A DNA stretch of 64,000 nt, taken from positions 62,001-126,000 of the forward strand of contig SZPM01000002.1 of NCBI GenBank assembly GCA_030263715.1, given 5' to 3'. The position numbers and the translations under genes were made by a program. The stretch comes from ATM1 sp003577165. GTDB lineage: Bacteria > Armatimonadota > Fimbriimonadia > Fimbriimonadales > ATM1. The notes beneath the pieces were generated by a model. It worked only from the letters and a program-made list of their open reading frames with translations, was not told the origin of the DNA and made no database searches. Below, in pieces: positions 16,035 to 24,425 of this stretch. How positions within the stretch are numbered: the stretch's first letter is position 1; each line of letters begins with the position of its first letter.

Positions 16035-16961
16035 ATGCTCCGCAGATGGGTCGCGCTCGTTGGCTTTGGATGTCTGCTGGGCGGATGCACGGCCGCCACG
16101 GGGACCGGCTCCGCCAAGTCGCCGTTCGACTACGACAAGTCCAAGCCGCTGGAGGCGAAGGTCGAGACCCCGAAGTCGATCCCCGGTGGCGTCGAACTCT
16201 CTTTCACGATTCGGGGGAGAAGCGAAGCGGTCCCAGCGTTGCTCTGCCTACCGAAGGCGACGTCTAAGAAGCCGCCGCTCCTCGTGCTGCTCCACGGCCT
16301 CGGCGGCAACAAAGAGCAGACGAAAGCGATCTCTGCCATGGCGGTTGCAGCCGGTTACGCGACAGTCGCCCTCGATGCGCCCCTGCACGGAGAGCGGGCG
16401 GCGAAGGACGGCAGCATGATGGCCGGCGATCTCAAAGTGATGCGCGAGCGTTGGGTTGACGCGGTCGTCGACTACAGGCGAACCCTCGATTACCTTGAGT
16501 CGCGAACCGACGTGGACACGACGAGAGTCGTCCTACTCGGAGCAAGCATGGGAGGAATGATGGGCGCGCTCCTCTGCGGCAGCGAAGAAAGAATCGACGC
16601 GGCTGCGCTGATCGTGGCGGGTGGCGATTTACGTTTGCTCGCGGAGACGAGCAAGCATCCGATCGCGCCAGAACTCAAGAAAGCAATCGAAGCCGTTCCG
16701 AAAACAGATGCGGATACCCTCTTGAACGACATTGATCCAGTCCAGTGGATCGGGAAGGGCCGAGCCCGTCCGCTGCTGTTCGTGAACGGGAAGTTAGATG
16801 ACATCGTGCCGGAGAAGTGCGCTCTGGCTCTCATCGCTGCGGCCCGCGAACCGAAAACCGTCATCTGGGACAACGTGGGGCACTCCGTGTCGCCGACGAC
16901 GATGCCGAAGATCTACGAGTGGCTTCTCGCCAACACGCCGAAGTCGAACGGCGGCGAGTGA
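16035..16961 (+). CDS. Alpha/beta hydrolase lipoprotein
   Basis: The N-terminus MLRRWVALVGFGCLLGGC is a lipoprotein signal with lipobox LLGGC, so the mature enzyme is probably membrane-anchored outside the cytoplasm. The alpha/beta-hydrolase fold is shown by VLLHGLGGNK (oxyanion region), LGASMGGMMG (GxSxG nucleophile elbow), KLDDIVPEKC (acid) and NVGHSVSP (His), a complete triad. The family resembles dienelactone hydrolase and acyl-ester hydrolases; the substrate is unknown. The 3' end overlaps the convergent mtnA by 49 nt. The start is supported by a TATCGT hexamer 7 nt upstream. Confidence 0.88.
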   Translation: MLRRWVALVGFGCLLGGCTAATGTGSAKSPFDYDKSKPLEAKVETPKSIPGGVELSFTIRGRSEAVPALLCLPKATSKKPPLLVLLHGLGGNKEQTKAISAMAVAAGYATVALDAPLHGERAAKDGSMMAGDLKVMRERWVDAVVDYRRTLDYLESRTDVDTTRVVLLGASMGGMMGALLCGSEERIDAAALIVAGGDLRLLAETSKHPIAPELKKAIEAVPKTDADTLLNDIDPVQWIGKGRARPLLFVNGKLDDIVPEKCALALIAAAREPKTVIWDNVGHSVSPTTMPKIYEWLLANTPKSNGGE

Positions 16962-17887
16962 ATTCCCGCATCGGTCACGATCGCGTCAATCAGCGCAGCG
17001 GGCGTGACGTCGAACGCCGGATTCCACACAGGACAATCGCGCGGCGCGATTTGCTCCGATCCAACGTGCGTTAGTTCCGCTGGTTCGCGTTCCTCGATCG
17101 GTATCTCTCTGCCCGATTCGATGCGAGGATCCACGGTTGATGTCGGGGCCGCCACGACGAACCGCACGTCGTGCGCTCTTGCGAGGAGTGCGAGCCCGTA
17201 TGTGCCGATCTTGTTCGCGGTGTCTCCGTTTCGAGCGATTCGATCTGCGCCGGCGATCGCCATGTCCGCTCGGTGAGTCTTCATGAACCACGCCGCCGCG
17301 CCGTCCGCGATTACGCGGAAAGGGATGCCGTCCCTCTGCAGTTCCCAAGCGGACAGTTTCATCCCTTGCTGTCTCGGACGGGTCTCAAGCAGCACGGCTT
17401 CCTTCAGTTTCCCGAGCGCGTGCGCCTTTCTTATTACTCCGAGAGCCGTCCCAACGCCGACTGTCGCAAGCCCTCCGGTGTTGCAAATCGTCATCACGGT
17501 CGCATTCTCAGAAAGGAGAGATGCGCCGTTGGCGGCGATGCGGTCGTTGGCGTCGGCTTCTTCCTGCAAGAGGGCGTGAGCCTCCGCGAGCGGATCCTCC
17601 GCTGCGAACACGCGATCCAGAGCATGAAACAGGTTGACCGCAGTGGGACGAGTGGCCGCTAAGCCGGCCTTGGCGATCACCATGTCCCTCCCCTTGAAAT
17701 GGGCGAGGGCGAGGCCGTAGGCCGCTGCGATCCCGATGAGAGGAGCGCCGCGAACGGCCATGGACCGAATCGCCTCGGCGACCTGCTCCCACTCTTCCGC
17801 AACGATCCACTCCTCCTTTTGCGGCAATTGCCTTTGGTCGAGAATCGCCAATTCTCCGGACTCCCACTTTACGGGATCGATGGACAC
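16913..17887 (-). CDS. mtnA: S-methyl-5-thioribose-1-phosphate isomerase
   Basis: MtnA converts methylthioribose-1-phosphate to methylthioribulose-1-phosphate in methionine salvage. Family landmarks are MAVRGAPLIGIAAAYGLAL, TICNTGGLATVGVG with the catalytic Cys, ETRPRQQGMKLSAWEL, AGADRIARNGDTANKIGTYG with the catalytic Asp, and the C-terminal WNPAFDVTP. The length is 324 residues. It is a lone salvage gene here, with no mtnB, C, D or K nearby. The GTG start at 17887 has TATCCT 7 nt upstream and no SD. Confidence 0.95.
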   Translation of the reverse strand: MSIDPVKWESGELAILDQRQLPQKEEWIVAEEWEQVAEAIRSMAVRGAPLIGIAAAYGLALAHFKGRDMVIAKAGLAATRPTAVNLFHALDRVFAAEDPLAEAHALLQEEADANDRIAANGASLLSENATVMTICNTGGLATVGVGTALGVIRKAHALGKLKEAVLLETRPRQQGMKLSAWELQRDGIPFRVIADGAAAWFMKTHRADMAIAGADRIARNGDTANKIGTYGLALLARAHDVRFVVAAPTSTVDPRIESGREIPIEEREPAELTHVGSEQIAPRDCPVWNPAFDVTPAALIDAIVTDAGIHSPPFDFGVLARSHS

Positions 17888-17894
17888 GAAGGCG

Positions 17895-17900
17895 AGGATA
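17895..17900 (-). promoter_or_regulatory. -10 hexamer TATCCT for mtnA
   Basis: GTATCCT ends 7 nt before the GTG start at 17887. Confidence 0.55.
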
Positions 17901-17976
17901 CCGCTGAGCCGCCGGGTCGTCTACCGAGCCTTGCAGAGAAACGAGGTAAGAAGCCGGTGGAGACGATGGAAGAGGC

Positions 17977-19566
17977 GTGCCGCTAATTTCAAAGGTTGGA
18001 CGCAAACGCCCGCGCGCGCTGTTCGCGCTCGCGACCGTCTACGTGATTCTCGTCGTCGGCGGGCTCACGATGGTTTATCCATTCCTGCTGATGGCTGCGA
18101 CGGGGATGAAGGGGCCCACGGACTATCAGGACAACAAGATCGTTCCCGAGTTCTGGAGTGATCGCGAAGAACTTTTCAAGAAGTACGTCGACGACAAGTA
18201 CTTCGGAAACGTTGATCTCGCCGCGCCGTTTTACGGAGAAGCCGAAGCGCTGAGAGCCTTCTCGCCCACGAAACTCACCGAGCCGCTCAAGCCAAATGCG
18301 CTGGACTCCGCGGATGCGCAGATGTACGAGAAGTTCCTCCTTTCCCTGCCAAACCACCTTTGGGAGCCGGGATTCCGACTCGGGGCGGGGAGGATTCATT
18401 CTCGCCTCACGCTGAAGTACCTCGACTTTCTGCGCACGAAGTTCTCGAGCATCGAGGAGTTGAATCAGGCTTACCTCGAGGAGAATCTGGTGTTTCAGAC
18501 GGTCGTTCCGCCGACCGAAAGGTATGCCAGCAAAGATTGGAAGCCGTCCAACGATCAAAAGTGGATGGACTGGACGGAGTTCAAGAAGACGCTTCCGGCG
18601 GAGTTTCGAATCCCCATTACGAAGCGCGGCTTATGGCAGTACTACCTTCGTTCCACCTATCGAAACCGGATTGAAAACGTCCCTCCGGACATCCGGGGGG
18701 GCGCGAAGGAGTTCGCCCAAATCGAGCCCGATGAGGCGAACCCGGCTTACCGGACGTGGATGGCGGAGGGAATCCCCGAAATCTATCGCGGGGACAGCGC
18801 GGACGCACGGTGGCTCGCCGTGAGCGGATCGACTCAACTCCCTGCGGCCGCCTATGACCGGCACTTCGTCGAACAAAACGCCGAGCGGCTCAAGCGGGAG
18901 TTCTCCTCGCGCAACTACTCGTTCGTGCTCGATTACATTTTGATCCACGGTCGCGCGATTTGGAACACCGCGCTGTTCTGTTTTCTGGCCATCGTCACAC
19001 AACTGATCGTCAACCCGCTCGCGGCCTACGCGCTGTCCAGGTATCCGATCAAAGCGACGGGCAAGGTGCTGCTGTTTCTCCTTGCTACGATGGCCTTTCC
19101 CGCCGAGGTGACGATGATCCCGGGATTTCTGTTGTTGCGCGACCTCGGGCTCCTGAACACATTCGCAGCGCTCGTTCTGCCGATGGCCGCGAGCGGCTAT
19201 TCCATTTACTTGCTGAAGGGGTTCTTCGACAGTTTGCCTCGCGATCTATATGAGAGCGGTTCTATCGAGGGTGCGAAGGAGACGACGCTGTTCGCGAAGA
19301 TCACTCTGCCGATGAGCAAACCCGTTCTCGCAGTCATCGCGCTCCATGCATTTATGGCTGCGTACGGAGCGTTTCTGTTCGCGTTTCTCGTTGCGCAGGA
19401 TCAGCGGATGTGGACGCTCATGGTGTGGATTTATCAGTTGCAGAGCCGCGCGCCGAAGTACGTGATGATGGCGGCGCTCACGTTGGCGGCGATTCCGACG
19501 CTTGCGGTCTTTTTGGCCGCGCAGCGAGTCATTCTCCGAGGCCTGATTCTGCCGGGCGAGAAGTAG
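17977..19566 (+). CDS. Carbohydrate ABC transporter permease (MalG-like) with a large extracytoplasmic insertion
   Basis: The C-terminal 200 residues are a normal binding-protein-dependent permease domain: TM helices from about residue 329 (NTALFCFLAIVTQLIVNPLA), and the EAA loop YESGSIEGAKETTLFAKITL (about 424-445), which docks to the ATPase. The N-terminus has the cytoplasmic lead and first TM (LFALATVYVILVVGGLTMVY). Between TM1 and TM2 lies a soluble segment of roughly 285 residues, far larger than the short loop of MalG. It is rich in Trp, Tyr and charged residues (WMDWTEFKKTLPAEFRIP) and probably faces outwards. No partner permease, ATPase or binding protein is adjacent. The start is a GTG; an upstream GGAAGAGG is close. 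Confidence 0.85.
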   Translation: MPLISKVGRKRPRALFALATVYVILVVGGLTMVYPFLLMAATGMKGPTDYQDNKIVPEFWSDREELFKKYVDDKYFGNVDLAAPFYGEAEALRAFSPTKLTEPLKPNALDSADAQMYEKFLLSLPNHLWEPGFRLGAGRIHSRLTLKYLDFLRTKFSSIEELNQAYLEENLVFQTVVPPTERYASKDWKPSNDQKWMDWTEFKKTLPAEFRIPITKRGLWQYYLRSTYRNRIENVPPDIRGGAKEFAQIEPDEANPAYRTWMAEGIPEIYRGDSADARWLAVSGSTQLPAAAYDRHFVEQNAERLKREFSSRNYSFVLDYILIHGRAIWNTALFCFLAIVTQLIVNPLAAYALSRYPIKATGKVLLFLLATMAFPAEVTMIPGFLLLRDLGLLNTFAALVLPMAASGYSIYLLKGFFDSLPRDLYESGSIEGAKETTLFAKITLPMSKPVLAVIALHAFMAAYGAFLFAFLVAQDQRMWTLMVWIYQLQSRAPKYVMMAALTLAAIPTLAVFLAAQRVILRGLILPGEK

Positions 19567-19579
19567 ACCTTCGTACAGT

Positions 19580-19585
19580 TATCGT
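19580..19585 (+). promoter_or_regulatory. -10 hexamer TATCGT for the DUF2905 gene
   Basis: TATCGT ends 8 nt before the TTG at 19594, the start of the DUF2905 reading frame. Confidence 0.4.
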
Positions 19586-19593
19586 CTATAAAC

Positions 19594-19866
19594 TTGCATT
19601 TTTATGGACCCATCGGCCAAGATTCAACCGTGGGCGACGCCACCGGCATCGGCAAGTTCCTCCTCATCGCCGGCCTCGGCATGGCCGGGTTGGGGCTGCT
19701 CATGATGGCGGGCTCTCGAATTCCCTGGCTGAGGCTGTTCTCGCTTCCCGGTGACGTGCGTGTCGAAAGGGACAACTTCACTTTCTTCTTTCCCATCACT
19801 TCGATGCTCCTTCTCAGCGCACTCCTGACGCTGATCTTGTGGATCGCAGGCTGGTTGCGACGATGA
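19594..19866 (+). CDS. DUF2905 family membrane protein
   Basis: This 90-residue protein has two TM helices (KFLLIAGLGMAGLGLLMMAG and SMLLLSALLTLILWIAGWL) separated by the DUF2905 hallmark LPGDVRVERDNFTFFFPIT. Function is unknown. The start could be TTG at 19594, supported by TATCGT 8 nt upstream, or GTG at 19633, which trims the N-terminus to the family's usual length. The 3' end overlaps the HAD gene start by 4 nt. Confidence 0.85.
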   Translation: MHFYGPIGQDSTVGDATGIGKFLLIAGLGMAGLGLLMMAGSRIPWLRLFSLPGDVRVERDNFTFFFPITSMLLLSALLTLILWIAGWLRR

Positions 19867-20549
19867 TTCAGGTTGTTACTTTCGACGCTGCAGGCACGAT
19901 CGTGGATCACCGATGGGATCCAGCTGGCGTTGCCGTGAGTTCCGCGAAGCGTCTCGGCATCGAACTCCCGGTAGACGCGAGGGAGCGTTATGCGCGCCTG
20001 CACTCTGCGGCACGTGAGAAGCACGTCGAAGTGGAGCGCAGGGGTGACCCGGCGGAGATTCGCCGGTTTTGGCAAGGCCTTCTCGAAGACTGGCTGATCG
20101 ACATGGGATCCGATCCTGCTCTGGGTCGGGCGATGTTCGAACTGTGCTCTTCGACCGTGTTAGGGCCGGAGAGCGATTTGTGGAGCCTCTATGACGACGT
20201 CGTTCCGACTCTCGACTCGCTCGGCAACGTGCGCGCAGGCATCATCAGCAATTGGGATTCGTCGCTGCACACCGTACTCAAGAACCTGGGAATACACGAC
20301 CGATTCGATTTCGTGATCGCTTCGCTGGAGTTCGGCGTCGAAAAGCCCGACCGGAGGATTTTCGAAGAGGCCGTCCGAAGGTCCGGCGTCTCACCGTCGC
20401 AACTGCTTCACGTAGGAGACAGTTACGAAGACGACTACCTCGGCGCGACCGACGCGGGGCTCCAGTCTCTTCATCTGGATCGGTTCTCCCCTTCGGATCG
20501 GTCTGCGAACCGCATCTGCACTCTCATCGAGGTTCAGGAAGCCCTATGA
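19863..20549 (+). CDS. HAD-family hydrolase
   Basis: The nucleophile motif is VTFDAAGTIVD; the usual second Asp (DxD) is Ala, as in DxxGT-type HAD enzymes. Motif II is AGIISNWDSS, motif III is FGVEKPDRRIFEEA (catalytic Lys), and motif IV is HVGDSYEDDYLGATDAG. A helical cap lies between. The length is 228 residues. The likely activity is a phosphatase or dehalogenase-like hydrolysis with unknown substrate. It overlaps DUF2905 (ATGA-type) and queA (ATGA), so it sits in a tight operon. Confidence 0.88.
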   Translation: MIQVVTFDAAGTIVDHRWDPAGVAVSSAKRLGIELPVDARERYARLHSAAREKHVEVERRGDPAEIRRFWQGLLEDWLIDMGSDPALGRAMFELCSSTVLGPESDLWSLYDDVVPTLDSLGNVRAGIISNWDSSLHTVLKNLGIHDRFDFVIASLEFGVEKPDRRIFEEAVRRSGVSPSQLLHVGDSYEDDYLGATDAGLQSLHLDRFSPSDRSANRICTLIEVQEAL

Positions 20550-21583
20550 GACTGACCCTGTCGGACTTCGACTACGACCTTCCCGAAGAGGCGATCGCGC
20601 AGGCACCCGCGGAGCCTCGCGATTCGAGCCGTCTGATGGTGATCGACCCGTACGAAAAGCGTGTCGAGCATCGAATCTTCCGCGACATCGTCCACGAACT
20701 CGAGCCTGACGACGTTCTGGTTGTGAACGACACTCGGGTGTCTGCGCTCCGCGTCTACGGAACGAAGGCGACCGGCGGGCGGGTGGAGCTCCTGCTCATG
20801 CAGAACATCGGGGACAGCGCGTTCGAGGCGCTCGTGTCTCCGGGCAGGAGGCTGCAGCCGGGCGCAGTGATTCGAATCGGTGGCGGGCGGGCGATCGTCG
20901 AGGACGTAAAGCCGGACGGACGGCGAATCGTGCGCTTCGACGATGCCACTCCCTGGCGAGAGGCCTTGGCTCAACTGGGCGAAACTCCCCTTCCGCCATA
21001 CATCCACGACCGAACTGCAGATCCGGACCGATATCAGACCGTTTACTCGGCAATACCCGGAAGTTCCGCTGCTCCAACCGCCGGGCTCCACTTCACCGAA
21101 GAGGTGTTGGAGCGCATCCGGGAGAAGGGAGTTCGCATCGCTCGCGTGACCCTCGACGTCAGTCTCGACACTTTCCGACCGATCCGCTCGGAAGACCCAG
21201 CCGACCACAAGATGCACGGGGAGAGATGGACGGTGAGCGAGGAGGCCGCGGAGACGATCAACGACTGCAAAGGCTCCGTGATCGCCGTGGGCACGACATC
21301 GGTTCGGACCCTCGAATCCGCGGCGGTGGACACGAGGCGCGTGGCCGCAGGATCGGGAGTCACAACTCTATTCATCACGCCGGGCTACGAGTTTCAGGCC
21401 GTGGACGGCCTGATCACGAATTTCCACATGCCTCGAACTACGATGCTGCTCTTGGTGGCGGCCCTCTGCGGACGGGAGATGCTGATGGCGTCATATGAAA
21501 CCGCGCTCAGCGAAGGGTATCGCTTCCTCAGTTTCGGAGATTCGATGTTCATCAAACCAAGGAGGACACATGAGAAAAGGTGA
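20546..21583 (+). CDS. queA: S-adenosylmethionine:tRNA ribosyltransferase-isomerase
   Basis: QueA transfers the ribosyl group of SAM to preQ1-modified tRNA, forming epoxyqueuosine. Family motifs are DYDLPEEAIAQAPAEPRD, VLVVNDTRVSALRVYG, IPGSSAAPTAGLHFTEE, VTLDVSLDTFRPI and LITNFHMPRTTMLLLVAAL. The frame is open much further upstream, but the ATG at 20546 overlaps the HAD stop (ATGA) and matches the family N-terminus, giving 345 residues. It is co-transcribed with the HAD gene and with the HTH gene after it. Confidence 0.96.
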   Translation: MRLTLSDFDYDLPEEAIAQAPAEPRDSSRLMVIDPYEKRVEHRIFRDIVHELEPDDVLVVNDTRVSALRVYGTKATGGRVELLLMQNIGDSAFEALVSPGRRLQPGAVIRIGGGRAIVEDVKPDGRRIVRFDDATPWREALAQLGETPLPPYIHDRTADPDRYQTVYSAIPGSSAAPTAGLHFTEEVLERIREKGVRIARVTLDVSLDTFRPIRSEDPADHKMHGERWTVSEEAAETINDCKGSVIAVGTTSVRTLESAAVDTRRVAAGSGVTTLFITPGYEFQAVDGLITNFHMPRTTMLLLVAALCGREMLMASYETALSEGYRFLSFGDSMFIKPRRTHEKR

Positions 21584-22208
21584 TTTCGACCCTTACGAGT
21601 ATATCGAGCAGGCGTTTCGCGACCTTCCTTCGGGCAAGACGGAATCGAAGAAGGAGCCGAAGCTCACTTCAGGCGAGGCCGCTTCGACGCCAAAGCCTGC
21701 GAATCGGCCGAAGGCCAAGAACTCTGCAAGCGCGCTCGTCGAGGCGATCCGAACTTCCGGCGCGCGTCAGAAAGAAGCCGTTGCCGTGACCGCCGGCGAG
21801 CCCACCGACAAAAAGCGGCTCAAGCGAACGAGCATGGAAGCGCCGAGGCCCCGGCAGAGAAGGACGAAGCCGAGGAAACCAGTTCTGACAGATGAGATGG
21901 AGAAACTTTGGCAGGCTGTGCCGAAGAACTTGAAGTTTCTTGCCGGTGTATACGACGACACCGTCACTCAGAAGTACTACACGAAGAAGTTTCGGCAGTC
22001 TCGGGAGGACCTGATCCGAAACATGGTCGACCCGGAACTCACGCTCGAAGACGCTTCCCGTCTCCTGGGCGTGTGTCCTGCGACGGTCCGGCGCTACACA
22101 AACCGCGGTTGGCTCTCGCACCACCGGACGAAGGGCAACCAGAGGAGGTTTCGGCTGTCGGGCGTCGTAGAGTTTGTCGAGAAGTACGGGAGGAATCCTG
22201 AGGGGTAG
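21570..22208 (+). CDS. Protein with C-terminal MerR/excisionase-type HTH
   Basis: The first 115 residues are low-complexity, rich in Lys, Pro, Ala and Arg, and probably disordered (KPRKPVLTDEMEKLW marks their end). The C-terminal part carries a winged-HTH of the MerR/Xis type: LTLEDASRLLGVCPATVRRY, then NRGWLSHHRTKGNQRRFRLS. This is a DNA-binding module of the excisionase/helix-turn-helix-17 kind. The target is unknown. The ATG at 21570 has a strong AAGGAGG 4 nt upstream and overlaps queA by 14 nt. Confidence 0.82.
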   Translation: MRKGDFDPYEYIEQAFRDLPSGKTESKKEPKLTSGEAASTPKPANRPKAKNSASALVEAIRTSGARQKEAVAVTAGEPTDKKRLKRTSMEAPRPRQRRTKPRKPVLTDEMEKLWQAVPKNLKFLAGVYDDTVTQKYYTKKFRQSREDLIRNMVDPELTLEDASRLLGVCPATVRRYTNRGWLSHHRTKGNQRRFRLSGVVEFVEKYGRNPEG

Positions 22209-22209
22209 T

Positions 22210-23403
22210 TTGCGCGTCGCGGTCTTTTCCGACAGTTACACGCCCATCGTCAACGGGGTGTCGATCAGCATCGAGGCCCTGGTGGAAGAGTTGCGTGCGA
22301 GGGGCCATTCGGTGCACATCTTCACGTCGGCCTTTCCGCGTCACAAGGACAGAGACGCCAACGTTTACAGGATGCGGTCCATTCGGACGCCGTTCACCCG
22401 CGACTATCCGCTGGCGGTTCCACCCTTCTATGGGACGCTGCGGCAGTTTCGCAGGCACACGTTCGACATCATCCACACGCACACGCCGTTCACAGTCGGG
22501 TTCGTCGGGCTCCGATGGGCTGAATCGCATGACCTGCCGATCGTAAGCACGTACCACACGCTGTACGAGAAGTATGCCCACTACATTCCGTACTTCCCGA
22601 AGTGGTACACGTTCAACAAGATTCGCAAGCACACACGGTACTACTACAACCTGTGCGATCATGTGATCGTCCCGAGTGAGGCGGCGTTACGCTCATTGCG
22701 GCGGAACGAGATTCGCACGCCGATCACGATCATTCCAACGGGGATACGGCTGAATCCGAAGGTCACTCAGCAGGAGGCGAGGCTGCGAGTCGGCGCGCGT
22801 CAAGACGAGAAGATGCTGCTCTACGTCGGCCGCATTGCGAAAGAGAAGAACATGGACGTGCTCGTGCATGCGGCGAAACTCATTCTCGACGCGCGCGACG
22901 ATGCGAGGCTTTGGATCGTCGGGGACGGGCCCTACCGTGCGCAATGCCAGATGCTCGTCCGAAACCTCGGAATCGGCGACCGTGTGCTCTTCACAGGGTT
23001 CGTTCCGAGGAGCGAGGTGAGTCAATACTACATCGCGTCGGACATGTTCGTGTTCACGAGCATGACCGAGACCCAGGGCTTGGTGATTGGGGAAGCGATG
23101 GCGCACGGAGTGCCCGCAGTCGCCGTGCACGGGGGTGGGGCAAGCCTGGCCGTCGAAGAGGATGTCAATGGCTTCGTAGTGCCGAACAGCCCGCGTGATT
23201 TCGCGGAGTGCGTCCTCAGGATCCTCTCCAATCCCAGCCTTCACGGGCGCTTGAGCGAGGGCGCAAAGAGGAGCGCAAAGGCGTTCTCCATGTCCGACAT
23301 GTGCAACCAGGTTCTCGAGGTCTACGAATCTGCGATCCGCCAGCGGGCATTGCCGACAGGCCTATCCACACCGTCAGATGAACTCCATCAGATCACGCAC
23401 TGA
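22210..23403 (+). CDS. Glycosyltransferase family 4 protein
   Basis: This two-lobed GT-B enzyme begins LRVAVFSDSYTPIVNGVSIS and contains IIHTHTPFTVGFVGL. The UDP-sugar site in the C-terminal lobe is VGRIAKEKNMDVLV and EAMAHGVPAVAVHGGG, with ETQGLVIGEA (E-X7-E). The N-terminal pattern is that of diacylglycerol glucosyltransferases and related PimB-like enzymes, so a glycolipid product is plausible but unproven. I chose TTG at 22210 because GAGGGG lies just upstream; the frame is open to 22174. It follows the HTH gene by one base and overlaps dgt by 26 nt. Confidence 0.88.
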   Translation: MRVAVFSDSYTPIVNGVSISIEALVEELRARGHSVHIFTSAFPRHKDRDANVYRMRSIRTPFTRDYPLAVPPFYGTLRQFRRHTFDIIHTHTPFTVGFVGLRWAESHDLPIVSTYHTLYEKYAHYIPYFPKWYTFNKIRKHTRYYYNLCDHVIVPSEAALRSLRRNEIRTPITIIPTGIRLNPKVTQQEARLRVGARQDEKMLLYVGRIAKEKNMDVLVHAAKLILDARDDARLWIVGDGPYRAQCQMLVRNLGIGDRVLFTGFVPRSEVSQYYIASDMFVFTSMTETQGLVIGEAMAHGVPAVAVHGGGASLAVEEDVNGFVVPNSPRDFAECVLRILSNPSLHGRLSEGAKRSAKAFSMSDMCNQVLEVYESAIRQRALPTGLSTPSDELHQITH

Positions 23404-24400
23404 GCAGATCGAGCGGGAGACGCTCGCCCCCTATGCGTCGCTTTCGGCAGAGAGTCGCGGGCGAGCAGTAGAGGAGCAACCCGATTCGGTTCGCACCTGC
23501 TTTCAACGAGATCGCGATCGCATCCTGCACAGCAAGAGTTTTCGCAGGTTGATGCACAAGACTCAGGTCTTCATTCGGCCGGAGCAGGATCACTATCGCA
23601 CTCGACTCACCCACACGCTCGAGGTGGCGCAGATATCGAGAACCGTCGCGCGTGCTTTGAGGCTCAACGAAGATCTGACCGAGGCGATCGCGCTTGGGCA
23701 TGACGTCGGGCACACGCCGTTCGGCCACGCCGGCGAGCACGCGCTCGACGAAGCGGTGCGCAGTCTGCGCCCGAATTCGGGATTCAAGCACTACGAACAG
23801 AGCGTGCGGGTGCTGCAACAGCTCGAGCGCGACGGACAGGGCCTGAATCTATGTGTCGAGACGATTGAGGGCGTGGCGGGGCACAGCAAGGGCAGAACGG
23901 ACATCGGCGAATTCGATCCAAGCGAAACGCCGTCGCTCGAAGCCGCCGTCGTCCGCCTCTGCGACCGAATCGCGTACTTGAATCACGACTTGGACGATGC
24001 CGTCCGAGCCGGATGGATGTCGCTCGAGGCGCTACCTAAGGACTTTCAGGATCTGGGAGCCAGCCACTCGCAGCGAATTTCAGCAATGGTCTCGGACATC
24101 ATCGAAACGAGCGCATCGAGGCCGGCGGTGGAGTTCAGCGCAGTGATGGCTCGGCGTTTGAACTCGATGAAGGAGTACCTTTTCGAGAACGTCTACTTGA
24201 CCTATTCAAAAGAAGTGCCCGATGTGAAGAAGGCGCAGCACGTGGTCACATCTCTCTTCCGTTACTACGTGGAGCATGAGGACAGCATGCCGGAAGCCTA
24301 CACGGGGTTTCAGGGCGCGATTGATTATCTATCCGGCATGACGGATCGTTTCGCAATTCGACAGTACGAAGCCCTTTTCGTTCCCTCTGCCTGGGCTTAG
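23378..24400 (+). CDS. dgt: Deoxyguanosinetriphosphate triphosphohydrolase-like protein
   Basis: This HD-domain dNTPase cleaves dNTPs to deoxynucleoside and triphosphate. The metal-binding HD residues are in YRTRLTHTLEVAQISRTV and ALGHDVGHTPFGHAGEHAL; CDRIAYLNHDLDDAVRAG supplies the last Asp. FRRLMHKTQVFI is the family N-terminal motif. The length, 340 residues, matches the short type-2 branch. The start overlaps the glycosyltransferase end by 26 nt, so both are likely in one transcript. Confidence 0.93.
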   Translation: MNSIRSRTEQIERETLAPYASLSAESRGRAVEEQPDSVRTCFQRDRDRILHSKSFRRLMHKTQVFIRPEQDHYRTRLTHTLEVAQISRTVARALRLNEDLTEAIALGHDVGHTPFGHAGEHALDEAVRSLRPNSGFKHYEQSVRVLQQLERDGQGLNLCVETIEGVAGHSKGRTDIGEFDPSETPSLEAAVVRLCDRIAYLNHDLDDAVRAGWMSLEALPKDFQDLGASHSQRISAMVSDIIETSASRPAVEFSAVMARRLNSMKEYLFENVYLTYSKEVPDVKKAQHVVTSLFRYYVEHEDSMPEAYTGFQGAIDYLSGMTDRFAIRQYEALFVPSAWA

Positions 24401-24405
24401 GAAGG

Positions 24406-24411
24406 TACAAT
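24406..24411 (+). promoter_or_regulatory. -10 hexamer TACAAT for pcrA/uvrD
   Basis: GTACAAT lies 14 nt before the helicase ATG; the transcript would have a leader of only a few bases with no SD. Confidence 0.45.
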
Positions 24412-24425
24412 TCGCGACCTCCTCA

